A stretch of DNA of 64,000 bases, taken from positions 62,001-126,000 of the forward strand of contig NZ_AWXZ01000040.1 in NCBI RefSeq assembly GCF_000496075.1, written 5' to 3'. A program made the translations under genes and the position numbers. The notes below the pieces were generated by a model. The model searched no databases, had not been told where the DNA came from, and saw only the letters and a list, made by a program, of their open reading frames with translations. Below, one piece after another: positions 7,772 to 16,871 of the stretch (positions are counted from its first letter, which is position 1; each line of letters begins with the position of its first letter). The stretch comes from Lutibaculum baratangense AMV1. Lineage in GTDB: Bacteria > Pseudomonadota > Alphaproteobacteria > Rhizobiales > Tepidamorphaceae.

Positions 7772-10207
7772 GTGAAGGCCTCCCCGGGCGACGGCGCGCC
7801 CCACGGCCCGAGTGGGCGGGGCAGGCGGCGGGGCAGGCGCGGCATGCGCATCGGCTACAAGATCTTCCTCGTCGGCGGCTTTCCCATCGCGATCGCCGCC
7901 GCCATCGCCGTCGCGGCCGTCATGCTGCTCGGCGAAGCCGACCGCGCGCGCAGCGGCGCGATCCTCGCCGGCGCGATCCACCGCAACGTCCTGACCGCCG
8001 TCACCGAGCGCGACCGCTACGTCGACTCGCTGCCGGGCGAGCGCGACATGCATTCCGCGCGCTTCGCGGTCCCGACCGAGCGGGCGGAGAAGGATCTCGC
8101 CACGCTGCGCGACATCGCGAGCGACGGAGACGATGCCGCCGCGATCGGCGAGGCGCGTCAGGCGCTGGTCCACTACGTCATGAGCATGGGGCAGCTCGAG
8201 ACGGTCACGCAGCAGAACGACATGCTGATCGCCGAGATGGCGGGGCGGGCGAGCCGCCTGATCGAGCTGACCGACGAGGCCCGCCAGCGCCAGCACGACT
8301 CGAACGCCGACATCGTCGCGGCCCTTTCGCAGCGCGACCGGCAGGTGCGCGACGCGCGCGACCTGGTGGAGGCCGGATACGCTCTTCGCTCGGCGCTCTC
8401 GGCCGCCGGCGTGCAGGCGATCGCGGTGCTCGCGGGAAGCGAGGCGGCGCGGGGCGAGGCGGGCGACGGGCTCAACGGCTCGCTCCGGCGGCTGCGATAC
8501 GCGGTCGCCGGCCTGTCCTCGGTGCTCCGGGTGCAGGGGAAGGGCGAGGCTGCCGACGAGCTCGAGGCGATGGCGGCAGGTTTCGGAGATCGCCTGATGG
8601 CCCTCGCGGATCCGTCCTCGACGCCGCTCGACGCGCTGCGCGCGGGGGAACCGGGCGGGGACGTCGAACAGGCGCTCACCCAGTGGGCGGAGCGTCTGCT
8701 CAAGGTCTACACGACGCAATACCGCGCGCTTCACGACGAGATGGCGGAGCTCCTCACCTATTCCGTGAAGGCGCACGAAACCGAGCAGGCGACGCAGAAC
8801 ATCGCGATCGCCGTGCTGAAGCTCGGCGACGCGGCGGCCGGCGCGTTCAAGAGCCGAAGCCCCGAAGCCTCGGCCGCCGTGCTCGACGAGAGCCGGGCCG
8901 TCGCCGACGCGATCGTCGGGCTGCCGATCTCGCCGCTGATCCAGACGGACATGATCGATGCTTTCGAGCGCTGGCGGGAGGGCCTGTCGACGACGACGGA
9001 GGGGCTGCGCCAGCAGAACGCGCTGATCGCCGGCATGGACGCCGCCGCCGAGCGCATGACCGCCGCAGCACGCACCCTCGACCAGCGTTTCACCGAGAGC
9101 GCCGAGGCGATCGGCCGCTCGATCCGCACGGTGCTCATTCTCGGGGCGGCGATCGGCCTCGTCTTCGGCGCCGGCACCGCCGCCATCGTCGCACGCTCGA
9201 TCGTCTCGCCGCTCAAGCGCCTCCAACTCGGGATGCTCGACCTCGCCGGCGACCCGCATCGCGGCCGCATCGAGGGCAGCTGGAAGCGCGACGAGCTGGG
9301 CGACATGGCGCGCGCGACGAACGTCTTCGTCGGCGAGATCCTGCGCCGCGAGCATGCGCTCAGGCGATCGAAGGACCGCGCCGATCAGGCGCTGGCCGAG
9401 CTTCGGCGCACTCAGGCGGAGCTCATCCAGGCGGAGAAGCTCGCCTCCCTCGGCCAGCTCGTCGCCGGCGTCGCCCACGAAATCAACACGCCTCTCGGCA
9501 TCGCGCTCACGACCTCGACCGTGCTCGACCAGGAGGTGTCGACCTTCCGGCAGGAAGCGTCGTCGGGGCGGCTCGCCCGCGCCTCCTTCGACCGCTTCAC
9601 GGCACGGATGGAGGAAGGCTCGCGGCTGCTTCTGGCCAATCTGCGGCGGGCGGCCGACCTCGTGCACGCCTTCAAGCAGGTCGCCGCCGACCAGGCGAGC
9701 GGGGAGCGGCGCTCCTTCGAGCTCAGCCGCTGGCTCGAAGAGCTCCTGACGAGCCTCGGTCCGATGCTGCGCAAGGGCGGCCACGAGGTGGTGGCCGAGT
9801 GCCCCGAGGGCCTCGAGGTCGAGACCTATCCGGGCGCGCTCGCCCAGGTCCTCACGAACCTCGTCACGAACGCCATCACCCACGGTTACGGGCCCGGCGA
9901 AAGGGGCACGATCACCATCCGCGTCCGCCCGCTGGACGGCACGACGCTGCGGATCGTGTTCGCCGACGACGGACGCGGCATCCCCGCGGAGAACCGCCGC
10001 CGCGTCTTCGACCCCTTCTTCACGACGGGGCGGGGAGGGGGGTCGACGGGGCTCGGCCTGCACATCGTCTACAACCTCGTCACGAGCACGCTGAACGGCC
10101 GGCTCGACCTCGAGAGCGAGCCGGGACACGGCACGCGCTTCACGATCGACCTGCCGCTGAGAGTGGCGGAGGCCGTCGCGGAGCCGGCGATGGAGGAGAT
10201 CGCATGA
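7772..10207 (+). CDS. Membrane sensor histidine kinase with HAMP domain
   Basis: A large inner-membrane sensor kinase. A first membrane helix (IFLVGGFPIAIAAAIAVAAVMLL) is followed by about 400 residues of helical periplasmic sensor, then a second helix (TVLILGAAIGLVFGAGTAA), HAMP, and a coiled coil ending in AELIQAEKLASLGQLVAGVAHEINTP. His569 is the phospho-acceptor (from the 7772 start). The ATPase domain has NAITHGYG, DDGRGIP and FDPFFTTG. Start is uncertain: GTG 7772 has AGGA in front, ATG 7700 overlaps the upstream stop, and ATG 7844 directly precedes the membrane helix. The stop overlaps the start of a periplasmic binding protein, suggesting that protein feeds it a ligand signal. No own response regulator follows. 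Confidence 0.9.
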   Translation: MKASPGDGAPHGPSGRGRRRGRRGMRIGYKIFLVGGFPIAIAAAIAVAAVMLLGEADRARSGAILAGAIHRNVLTAVTERDRYVDSLPGERDMHSARFAVPTERAEKDLATLRDIASDGDDAAAIGEARQALVHYVMSMGQLETVTQQNDMLIAEMAGRASRLIELTDEARQRQHDSNADIVAALSQRDRQVRDARDLVEAGYALRSALSAAGVQAIAVLAGSEAARGEAGDGLNGSLRRLRYAVAGLSSVLRVQGKGEAADELEAMAAGFGDRLMALADPSSTPLDALRAGEPGGDVEQALTQWAERLLKVYTTQYRALHDEMAELLTYSVKAHETEQATQNIAIAVLKLGDAAAGAFKSRSPEASAAVLDESRAVADAIVGLPISPLIQTDMIDAFERWREGLSTTTEGLRQQNALIAGMDAAAERMTAAARTLDQRFTESAEAIGRSIRTVLILGAAIGLVFGAGTAAIVARSIVSPLKRLQLGMLDLAGDPHRGRIEGSWKRDELGDMARATNVFVGEILRREHALRRSKDRADQALAELRRTQAELIQAEKLASLGQLVAGVAHEINTPLGIALTTSTVLDQEVSTFRQEASSGRLARASFDRFTARMEEGSRLLLANLRRAADLVHAFKQVAADQASGERRSFELSRWLEELLTSLGPMLRKGGHEVVAECPEGLEVETYPGALAQVLTNLVTNAITHGYGPGERGTITIRVRPLDGTTLRIVFADDGRGIPAENRRRVFDPFFTTGRGGGSTGLGLHIVYNLVTSTLNGRLDLESEPGHGTRFTIDLPLRVAEAVAEPAMEEIA

Positions 10208-11802
10208 GACGCACGATCCTGACGGTCCTGCTCCTCGTCCTCGGTGCCCACGCGGCGGCGGCGAAGACGCTCGTCTTCTGCTCGGAGGGCAACCCCGAGG
10301 CTCTGAACCCCCAGCTCGTGACGACGACGACCGGCATGAACGCGGCCATGCCGATGTTCAACAATCTCGTCGAGTTCGCGCCCGGCTCGACCGAGATCAG
10401 GGCGGCGCTGGCCGAATCCTGGACGATATCGGACGACGGTCGCACCTATGTCTTTCAGCTTCGCCCGGGCGTGAGGTTCCACCCGGCGCCCGACTTCACC
10501 CCGACGCGGGAGATGAACGCCGACGACGTCGTGTTCTCGCTGATGCGCCAGTGGGACGAGAGCCACCCCTTCCATAAGGTGACGGTCGGCGGCTTCGACT
10601 ACTTCAAGGATATGGGTCTTCTCGAGCTCATCGAGGCGATCGAGAAGGTCGACGAACGCGCCGTGCGGATCCGCCTCGCGCGTCCGGAAGCGCCGTTCCT
10701 CGCCAACCTCGCCATGCCGTTCAACGCGATCCTGTCGGCGGAATACGCGGCGACGCTCGCGGCGAGGGGGGAGCCGGAGCGGCTCGACGCGTGGCCGGTG
10801 GGGACGGGGCCCTTCGTCTTCGACGGCTACCAGAAGGACGTCACGGTCCGATACCGGGCCTTCGACGGCTACTGGCGCGGCCGCCAGCCGATCGACACGC
10901 TCGTCTTCTCCATCACGCCCAATCCCGCCGTCCGCCTGATCAAGCTCAAGGCCGGTGAGTGCCAGCTGATGGTCTTCCCCGATCCGGCCGACGCCGCCGC
11001 GATCGCGGCCGATCCCGCCCTCGTCCTGATGCGGCAGGAAGGCTTCAACATCGGCTATCTCTCCCTCAACACCCGGATGGCGCCGTTCGACGATGTCCGT
11101 GTGCGCCGCGCCGTCAACATGGCGATCGACAAGGGGCTGATCCTCGAGACCGTCTATGCCGGGGCGGGCGTCGTCGCGAAGAACCCGATCCCGCCGACGC
11201 TCTGGTCCTACAACGACGACATCGAGCCCTATCCGCACGACGCCGAGGCGGCGCGGCGGCTGATGGTCGAGGCGGGCTATGCGAACGGCATCGACACCGA
11301 GCTCTGGTACATGCCCGTGAGCCGGCCCTACAACCCGAACGGCAAGCGCGTCGCCGAACTCATCGCCGCCGACCTCGCCATGATCGGCATCCGCGCCGAG
11401 CTCCGCACCGAAGGCTGGCAGGAGTACCGCATCAGGCTCCAGTCGGGATCCGCGCCGATGGCGCTGTTCGGCTGGACGGGCGACAACGGCGACCCCGACA
11501 ATTTCTTCGACGTCCTGCTCGGCTGCACCGCCGCGAGGCCCGGGGGCAACAACGTCGCCAAATGGTGCGACCGCGACTACGAGGCGCTCGTCTCCCGCGC
11601 CAAGGTCGCGCCGTCGCGCGCGGAGCGGGAGGAGCTCTACCGCAAGGCGCAGGTGATCTTCCACGACGAGGCGCCATGGGTTCCGCTCGCGCATTCCGTC
11701 GTCTTCCTCGGCGCCCGCAAGGCGGTGACGGGCTTCAAGATGGACGCGCTCGGCCGCAACATCTTCGAGGGCGTGGACCTTTCGGACGTCGATTCTCGCT
11801 GA
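10204..11802 (+). CDS. ABC-type peptide/nickel-like substrate-binding protein (DppA/OppA family)
   Basis: A 532-residue periplasmic protein of solute-binding family 5. The signal peptide ends near GAHAAAA (residue 20). The body shows the DppA-like features LVFCSEGNPEALNPQ, ALAESWTISDDGRTYVFQLR, RPEAPFLANLAMPF, VRRAVNMAIDK and GDNGDPDNFF. Length is typical. Its ATG overlaps the kinase's TGA (ATGA). No permease or ATPase genes follow. This arrangement suggests a ligand-binding partner of the sensor kinase rather than, or as well as, a transporter subunit. The ligand is unknown; peptides are a family default. Confidence 0.88.
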   Translation: MRRTILTVLLLVLGAHAAAAKTLVFCSEGNPEALNPQLVTTTTGMNAAMPMFNNLVEFAPGSTEIRAALAESWTISDDGRTYVFQLRPGVRFHPAPDFTPTREMNADDVVFSLMRQWDESHPFHKVTVGGFDYFKDMGLLELIEAIEKVDERAVRIRLARPEAPFLANLAMPFNAILSAEYAATLAARGEPERLDAWPVGTGPFVFDGYQKDVTVRYRAFDGYWRGRQPIDTLVFSITPNPAVRLIKLKAGECQLMVFPDPADAAAIAADPALVLMRQEGFNIGYLSLNTRMAPFDDVRVRRAVNMAIDKGLILETVYAGAGVVAKNPIPPTLWSYNDDIEPYPHDAEAARRLMVEAGYANGIDTELWYMPVSRPYNPNGKRVAELIAADLAMIGIRAELRTEGWQEYRIRLQSGSAPMALFGWTGDNGDPDNFFDVLLGCTAARPGGNNVAKWCDRDYEALVSRAKVAPSRAEREELYRKAQVIFHDEAPWVPLAHSVVFLGARKAVTGFKMDALGRNIFEGVDLSDVDSR

Positions 11803-11908
11803 GGCGAGCCCCGCCCCGCCGCAGCCTCCCCGCGAGAGCGTGATTGGCCCCTGTCGCCGTCATTCCGTTAAGGTGCTGCCGCCAACGAAATAACTCCGGG
11901 AGCAGTCG

Positions 11909-12646
11909 ATGAAACATGCAATCCTTGCGTCCGCCCTCGTTCTGGCCGCCTCGCCGGCGCTTGCCGAGGACGTGACCTACGAGGCGGCCGGTGCGAGCCT
12001 CACGGGCTATTATGCGGCCGCCGAGAACCCCAAGGGGCTCGTGCTGATCGTTCATGACTGGGACGGGCTCGACGACTACGAGCGCGGCCGCGCGGACATG
12101 CTGGCCGAGATGGGCTACGACGCCTTCGCGCTCGACATGTTCGGCGAAGGCACGCCGGTCGAGACGACGGAAGACAGGCGGGCTGCCACCGGCGCCCTCT
12201 ACGAGGACCGGGAGCGGATGCGGTCGCTGATCGAGGCTGGCCTCTCCGCCGCGCGCGAGCATTCCGGTGCGGAGCGCGTCGTCGTGATGGGTTACTGCTT
12301 CGGCGGCGCGGTCGCGCTCGAGGCGGCCCGCTCCGGCGTGGCCGAGAACGCCGCCGGCTACGCGACCTTCCACGGCGGCCTCGAGACCCCCGAGGGCCAG
12401 AGCTGGCCCCAGGACGTGGCCCCGATCCTCGTGATGCACGGAGCCGCCGACACCTCGGTGACGATGGACCACGTGACCGCCCTGACCGGGGAGCTCGAGG
12501 AGGCCGGCGCGACCTACACGATCGAGATCTATTCCGGCGCGCCGCATGCCTTCACCGTGGAAGGCTCCGACCGCTACCAGGAGCGGGCCGACAGCGAGAG
12601 CTGGCAGGCCTTCTCAGAGTTCCTGGCCGGGAAGCTCGACGGCTGA
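11909..12646 (+). CDS. Exported dienelactone hydrolase-family protein
   Basis: A 245-residue alpha/beta-hydrolase with an N-terminal signal peptide (cleavage near SPALA, residue 19), so it acts in the periplasm, unlike classical cytoplasmic dienelactone hydrolases. The nucleophile is Cys130 in GYCFGG, with Asp181 in HGAADTSV and His213 in APHAF, giving the Cys-Asp-His triad of the family. LVLIVHDWDGLDDY forms the oxyanion-side strand. It starts at ATG 11909 with GGGAG upstream and stands alone, about 100 bp after the binding protein. The natural substrate is unknown; carboxylic ester or lactone hydrolysis is inferred. Confidence 0.87.
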   Translation: MKHAILASALVLAASPALAEDVTYEAAGASLTGYYAAAENPKGLVLIVHDWDGLDDYERGRADMLAEMGYDAFALDMFGEGTPVETTEDRRAATGALYEDRERMRSLIEAGLSAAREHSGAERVVVMGYCFGGAVALEAARSGVAENAAGYATFHGGLETPEGQSWPQDVAPILVMHGAADTSVTMDHVTALTGELEEAGATYTIEIYSGAPHAFTVEGSDRYQERADSESWQAFSEFLAGKLDG

Positions 12647-12811
12647 ACCGCCATCCGCCGAGCGAGAGCGGTGCCCGGCCCGGGCGCCGCGCCTCGCCGG
12701 CCGCCGCGGCGGTTCCCCGCTCCGGGCGGGCGTGCTAAGAGCGCAGGAGATGCCTCCGGGCACTCTCGAAGCGCCTGTCCGCACGTCCCTTTTCCGCCCG
12801 AGCGCCCCGTC

Positions 12812-14233
12812 ATGGATCATTCTTCGCCGATCGTTCCCGTGATTATGGCCGGCGGGGCTGGCACCCGTCTGTGGCCGCTGTCGCGCGACACGATGCCGAA
12901 GCAGTTCATCGCGCTCCTCGACGAGGGCCAGTCGACGTTCCAGGCGACGCTGCGCCGCGTCGCGGCGCGAGGCTTCGACCGGCCGATCGTCGTCACCAAC
13001 CACGATTTCCGCTTCATCTGCGCGGAGCAGATGCAGGGTATCGGCATCGAGGGCGACATCGTGCTCGAGCCGGAGCGGCGCGACAGCGCCGCCGCCGTCG
13101 CCGTCGGAGCCCTTCTCGCCCACCGCCGCAATCCCGATTCCGTCTGCGCCGTGCTCGCCTCCGACCACGTCGTCACGCAGGAGGAGGGGCTGCTCGACGC
13201 GATCCGCGAGGCGGCCGCCGCCGCGCGTGGCGGCTGGATCATGACGCTCGGCATCACGCCGGACCACGCCTCGAGCGCCTACGGCTACATCCAGCCGGCG
13301 GAGGAGGCGATCTCCGGCCGCGCCCGCGCCATCACGCGCTTCGTCGAGAAGCCCGACGTCGAAACGGCACAGCGTTACCTCGACGAAGGCTATTCCTGGA
13401 ACAGCGGCAACTTCGTCTTCGGCGCCGAGCTCATGCTCCAGGAGCTCCACGCCCATGCGCCGGAGGTGCTGGAGGGCGCGCGGGACGCGCTCGAGGGCGC
13501 GACGCGGGATCTCGACTTCCTCCGCCTCGACCAGGCCTCCTTCGCGCGCTGCCCGAGGATCTCGATCGACTATGCGGTGATGGAGAAGACACAGGCCGGC
13601 GGCGTGCTCGCGGCCGAGTTCGGCTGGTCGGATATCGGCTCCTGGGATTCGCTGCACGCGATGAAGGCGAAGGACACCTCCGGCAACGTGCTGGAAGGCG
13701 ACGTGCGGGCGATCGACACCACGAACTCCTTCGTGCGCAGCGACAACATGCTGACGACCGTCCTGGGCCTCGACAGCGCCGTCGTCGTCACGACGCACGA
13801 CGCCGTGCTCGTCGCCGCCCGCAGCCACGTGGCGGAGGTGAAGAGGCTCGTCGCCCAGCTCGCCGGCGAAGGTCGCCGCGAGGCCGGCGAGCATCTGCGC
13901 GTCCACCGCCCCTGGGGCTGGTATCAGCGCATCGACATCGGCGCCGGCTTCCAGGTCAAGCACATCTGCGTCAAGCCGGGCGGCGTGCTGAGCCTGCAGC
14001 GGCACTTCCACCGGGCGGAGCACTGGGTCGTCGTGCGCGGCACCGCGGAGGTGACGCTCGACGGCAAGGTCGCCCTCTACCACGAGAACGAAGCGGCCTA
14101 CATTCCCGTCGGCGCCGTCCACCGGCTGCACAATCCCGGGAAGATCGACCTCAAGCTGATCGAGGTTCAGGTGGGAAGCTATACCGGCGAGGACGACATC
14201 GTGCGCATCGAGGATGTCTACTCGCGGGGCTGA
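12812..14233 (+). CDS. manC: Mannose-1-phosphate guanylyltransferase / mannose-6-phosphate isomerase
   Basis: A bifunctional enzyme of 473 residues making GDP-mannose for polysaccharides. The N-terminal nucleotidyltransferase has VPVIMAGGAGTRLWPLSR, DTMPKQF, SAAAVAVGALLA and FVEKPDVETA. The C-terminal cupin isomerase region has RPWGWYQRID, GFQVKHICVKPGG, LQRHFHRAEHWVVV and GAVHRLHNPG. Length matches the AlgA/ManC/CpsB family (about 470-480). The ATG at 12812 directly precedes the nucleotide-binding motif. It borders the polysaccharide export locus and ends 21 bp from the convergent KpsE-like gene, so GDP-mannose or a derivative is probably part of that polymer. Confidence 0.94.
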   Translation: MDHSSPIVPVIMAGGAGTRLWPLSRDTMPKQFIALLDEGQSTFQATLRRVAARGFDRPIVVTNHDFRFICAEQMQGIGIEGDIVLEPERRDSAAAVAVGALLAHRRNPDSVCAVLASDHVVTQEEGLLDAIREAAAAARGGWIMTLGITPDHASSAYGYIQPAEEAISGRARAITRFVEKPDVETAQRYLDEGYSWNSGNFVFGAELMLQELHAHAPEVLEGARDALEGATRDLDFLRLDQASFARCPRISIDYAVMEKTQAGGVLAAEFGWSDIGSWDSLHAMKAKDTSGNVLEGDVRAIDTTNSFVRSDNMLTTVLGLDSAVVVTTHDAVLVAARSHVAEVKRLVAQLAGEGRREAGEHLRVHRPWGWYQRIDIGAGFQVKHICVKPGGVLSLQRHFHRAEHWVVVRGTAEVTLDGKVALYHENEAAYIPVGAVHRLHNPGKIDLKLIEVQVGSYTGEDDIVRIEDVYSRG

Positions 14234-14254
14234 GAGCGTCCCGCGCCGAGGCTA

Positions 14255-15442
14255 TCAAGACGCCCGGTCGAGATGCTCCCGGCCGCCCAGCACCACGAGC
14301 CACACCACGCTGTAGAGGAACAGCGACACGACCAGCACGCTGATGATCATGCGCAGCCGGCGGGGCATGGTGGCTTCGTCGGGTAGGTTCGCGTCGACCA
14401 CGCTCTGCACGTAGATGCTCTGGCGCCGCGCCTCCTGGCGAGCCTGGTCGATCGCGTTCGAGGCGATCGTCATCGACTGGTCGGCGAGGTCGCGCTGCAG
14501 GACGAGGTTCTCGTAGGTGGACATGTGGTTCGAGATCGCGTTCTCCGAGCCCGTGAGCTTCAGCTGCTCTTGGCGGATCTGATCCTCGAGAACCTGTGCC
14601 TGCACCCTCAGCGACTGGATGAGCGGGTTCGACGGCGAGGTCGACATCTGCTGGTCGATCTGGGTGCGCGTCTCCGCGAGCCTGCGCGTCAGGCCGGCGA
14701 TCACCTCGCTCGTCGGGGTCGAGCCGCCCTCGGGATCGATGAAGAGCTGGCGATTGCGGAACTCCGTCAGCTCCGCCTGCGCGCGCTTGACCCTCTGCTC
14801 GGCTTCGCTCATCAGCCCCTGCGCGTTCGCGAGCGCATCCTGCTCCGCGCGCACGTTCATCTCGTTCGCCAGGCCTTCGCTCAGGCGGATCAGCTCGTGG
14901 GCGACCGCCTGCGCGTCCTCGGGCCTGAACAGGTCCACCGTGAGGACGTTGATCCCGGTGAGGTCCTCGCGCACGACGTCGACGCGCGCCTCGTAGCAGT
15001 TGAAGAGCGTCTCGAACGTGTCCTTCGACCACGGCTTCATGCAGTAGGTCACGAAGTCCGCCTCGGGGCGGTTCAGGATCTCGCGCATCGGGAGCACTTC
15101 CATCAGGTCGCGCAGAGCGTCGCGCGACTTGATGTAGCTCTGGACCGCGTAGGCGTCGTCGTCGGCGCGGCTGAGGCCGAAGGTCTTCAGGAACGACGCC
15201 AGGCCACCGATCGAGTTGCTCGACGCGCTGCGCACGAGGAAGCGGCTCTCGGAGACGTAGCGGTCGCTCGCGATGAGGCCGAAATAGCCGACCGAGACGG
15301 TGACCGGGATCACCACCATCAGGATGAACAGCGCCGTCGTCAGCGACATCGGCAGCCGCAACGGCCCGAGGCGCGAGGAGAGGCCCTCCCGGCCGGGCAA
15401 CGCGATCTGGCGGTTCGACGTGAATGGGCTGAGGAGCGACAC
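14255..15442 (-). CDS. Capsule polysaccharide export inner-membrane protein, KpsE/BexC/CtrB-like (copy 1)
   Basis: A 395-residue periplasm-spanning adaptor that joins the inner-membrane ABC exporter to the outer-membrane channel. One membrane helix lies near the N-terminus (TALFILMVVIPVTVSVGYFGLI), a second at the C-terminus (RMIISVLVVSLFLYSVVWLVVL), with a long coiled-coil periplasmic region between them. Family signatures are SDRYVSESRFLVRS, LTEFRNRQ and the near-C-terminal LPDEATMPRR. It begins with GTG 15442 in the annotated frame; a later ATG at about 15349, just before the membrane helix, is possible. A second homologue lies at 20013-21368, so the locus has two. Confidence 0.87.
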   Translation of the reverse strand: MSLLSPFTSNRQIALPGREGLSSRLGPLRLPMSLTTALFILMVVIPVTVSVGYFGLIASDRYVSESRFLVRSASSNSIGGLASFLKTFGLSRADDDAYAVQSYIKSRDALRDLMEVLPMREILNRPEADFVTYCMKPWSKDTFETLFNCYEARVDVVREDLTGINVLTVDLFRPEDAQAVAHELIRLSEGLANEMNVRAEQDALANAQGLMSEAEQRVKRAQAELTEFRNRQLFIDPEGGSTPTSEVIAGLTRRLAETRTQIDQQMSTSPSNPLIQSLRVQAQVLEDQIRQEQLKLTGSENAISNHMSTYENLVLQRDLADQSMTIASNAIDQARQEARRQSIYVQSVVDANLPDEATMPRRLRMIISVLVVSLFLYSVVWLVVLGGREHLDRAS

Positions 15443-15563
15443 CCGCGGGCTACTCTCTATCCGTTCTGACGCGCGCTCCTTTGTCGGAGACGTGCTGACG
15501 CAGGCGAACTATACGCCGATTATGGACATGTTGCGACGCCAGGGGCTCACGTTCGCACCACCC

Positions 15564-16871
15564 CTACAGAAGCTCCTTGTAGAGCGCGTCGATGCGCTCC
15601 CGGTAGCGCTCCGGCGAGAAGATGCGCGCCTGGTCGGGCCCGCGGCGCGACAGCTCCTCGCGCAGGTCCGCGTCCGAATCGAGGGCGCGGATGGCCTCGG
15701 CCATCGCGACCGTGTCGTAGGGGTCGACGAGAAGTCCCGCCTCGCCCACGACCTCGGGAAGAGAGGCCGCGTTCGACGAGAGGACCGGCGTGCCGAGCGA
15801 CATTGCTTCGAGCGCGGGCAGCCCGAACCCCTCGTAGATCGAGGGGAACAGCAGAGCCCGGGCATTCGCCATCAGCGACATCACCTGGTTGAAGGGCAGG
15901 TAGGACAGATAGATGATGCGGTCCATCTGGCCGCCGCCCCTGAGCGCCATAGGGCGCACCATCTCGAGCTTCTTCAGGAGCTTCTCGTAGCCCCAGCCGA
16001 GCTTGCCGACGATCACCAGGGGATGGTTCGACCGCGCGGAGATGAAGGCGTCGACGAGCCGCTCGAGGTTCTTCTTCGGCTCGAGCGCGCTGACGAACAG
16101 GAAGTAGCGCTGCGGCCTCAATCCGAACGAGGCCACCTCCCGCTGCGTGTCGTCGCGCGACCGGTCGAGGTAGCGGGCGGGCAGGCTCACGGCCTGATGG
16201 GTGTTCACCACCCGGTCCTCCTCCACGCCGAGGAAGCGGATGATGTCCTGGCGCGAGAACTCCGAGACGGTGACGATCTTGTCGGCCGTCCGGGCGAGGA
16301 CCTTGAGGCCCTCGAGCATCGCCCGCTTGTTGTCGAGCGTCGTGTGCGGCAGGCGCAGCGGCACGAGGTCGTGGATCGTGTAGATGTTCGGGCACCCTTT
16401 CACCTGGACGGAAGCGGGGTGCGTCGCGTGGAACAGGGCCGGCTGGCGCAGCGGCTTCAGCGTCAGCCTCTTGCCGTAGCGCAGGAGGTGCTGGTCGGCG
16501 CGCCAGAACAGGAGCTCGGCCGCCTGCCGGCGCCTGAAGCCGCCGAGGCCGGGGAAGATCGAGGCATCGGCGGTGAAGCCCGAGCCGACCTCGTGCGCCG
16601 TCACCGCCCTCGGGAAGTTGGCGAGATAGTGCTTCACCTTCGTGTAGCGCGACCGAATCGGCGAGATCCTCTCCCGGCCGGCGCGGTCGTAGAGGCGGAT
16701 CTCGTTCCACTCCGGGTTGTTGCGCGCCACGGGAAACTCGGTGTCGAAGACCACGTCGAGCTCGTAGCCGAGGTCGCGCAGCACCTCGGCGAGGTTGCGC
16801 GCATAGGATGATATGCCGGTGCCCTCGCGAACGGCGAGATTGCGGCCTTCGAGCAGTATTGGAGCTGTCAT
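15564..16871 (-). CDS. Glycosyltransferase family 4 protein
   Basis: A 435-residue GT-B glycosyltransferase adding a sugar to the capsule repeat. The N-terminal half has GTGISSYARNLAEVLRDLGYELD, the acceptor-side fold. The C-terminal donor domain has FLFVSALEPKKNLERLVDAF and the E-x7-E region YEGFGLPALEAMSLGTPVL. TIHDLVPLRLP is typical of mannosyl- or rhamnosyl-transferring GT4 enzymes. The ATG overlaps the stop of the FkbM methyltransferase gene (ATGA), so the two are co-translated. Donor sugar is not determinable; GDP-mannose and dTDP-rhamnose are made by neighbouring genes. Confidence 0.9.
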   Translation of the reverse strand: MTAPILLEGRNLAVREGTGISSYARNLAEVLRDLGYELDVVFDTEFPVARNNPEWNEIRLYDRAGRERISPIRSRYTKVKHYLANFPRAVTAHEVGSGFTADASIFPGLGGFRRRQAAELLFWRADQHLLRYGKRLTLKPLRQPALFHATHPASVQVKGCPNIYTIHDLVPLRLPHTTLDNKRAMLEGLKVLARTADKIVTVSEFSRQDIIRFLGVEEDRVVNTHQAVSLPARYLDRSRDDTQREVASFGLRPQRYFLFVSALEPKKNLERLVDAFISARSNHPLVIVGKLGWGYEKLLKKLEMVRPMALRGGGQMDRIIYLSYLPFNQVMSLMANARALLFPSIYEGFGLPALEAMSLGTPVLSSNAASLPEVVGEAGLLVDPYDTVAMAEAIRALDSDADLREELSRRGPDQARIFSPERYRERIDALYKELL

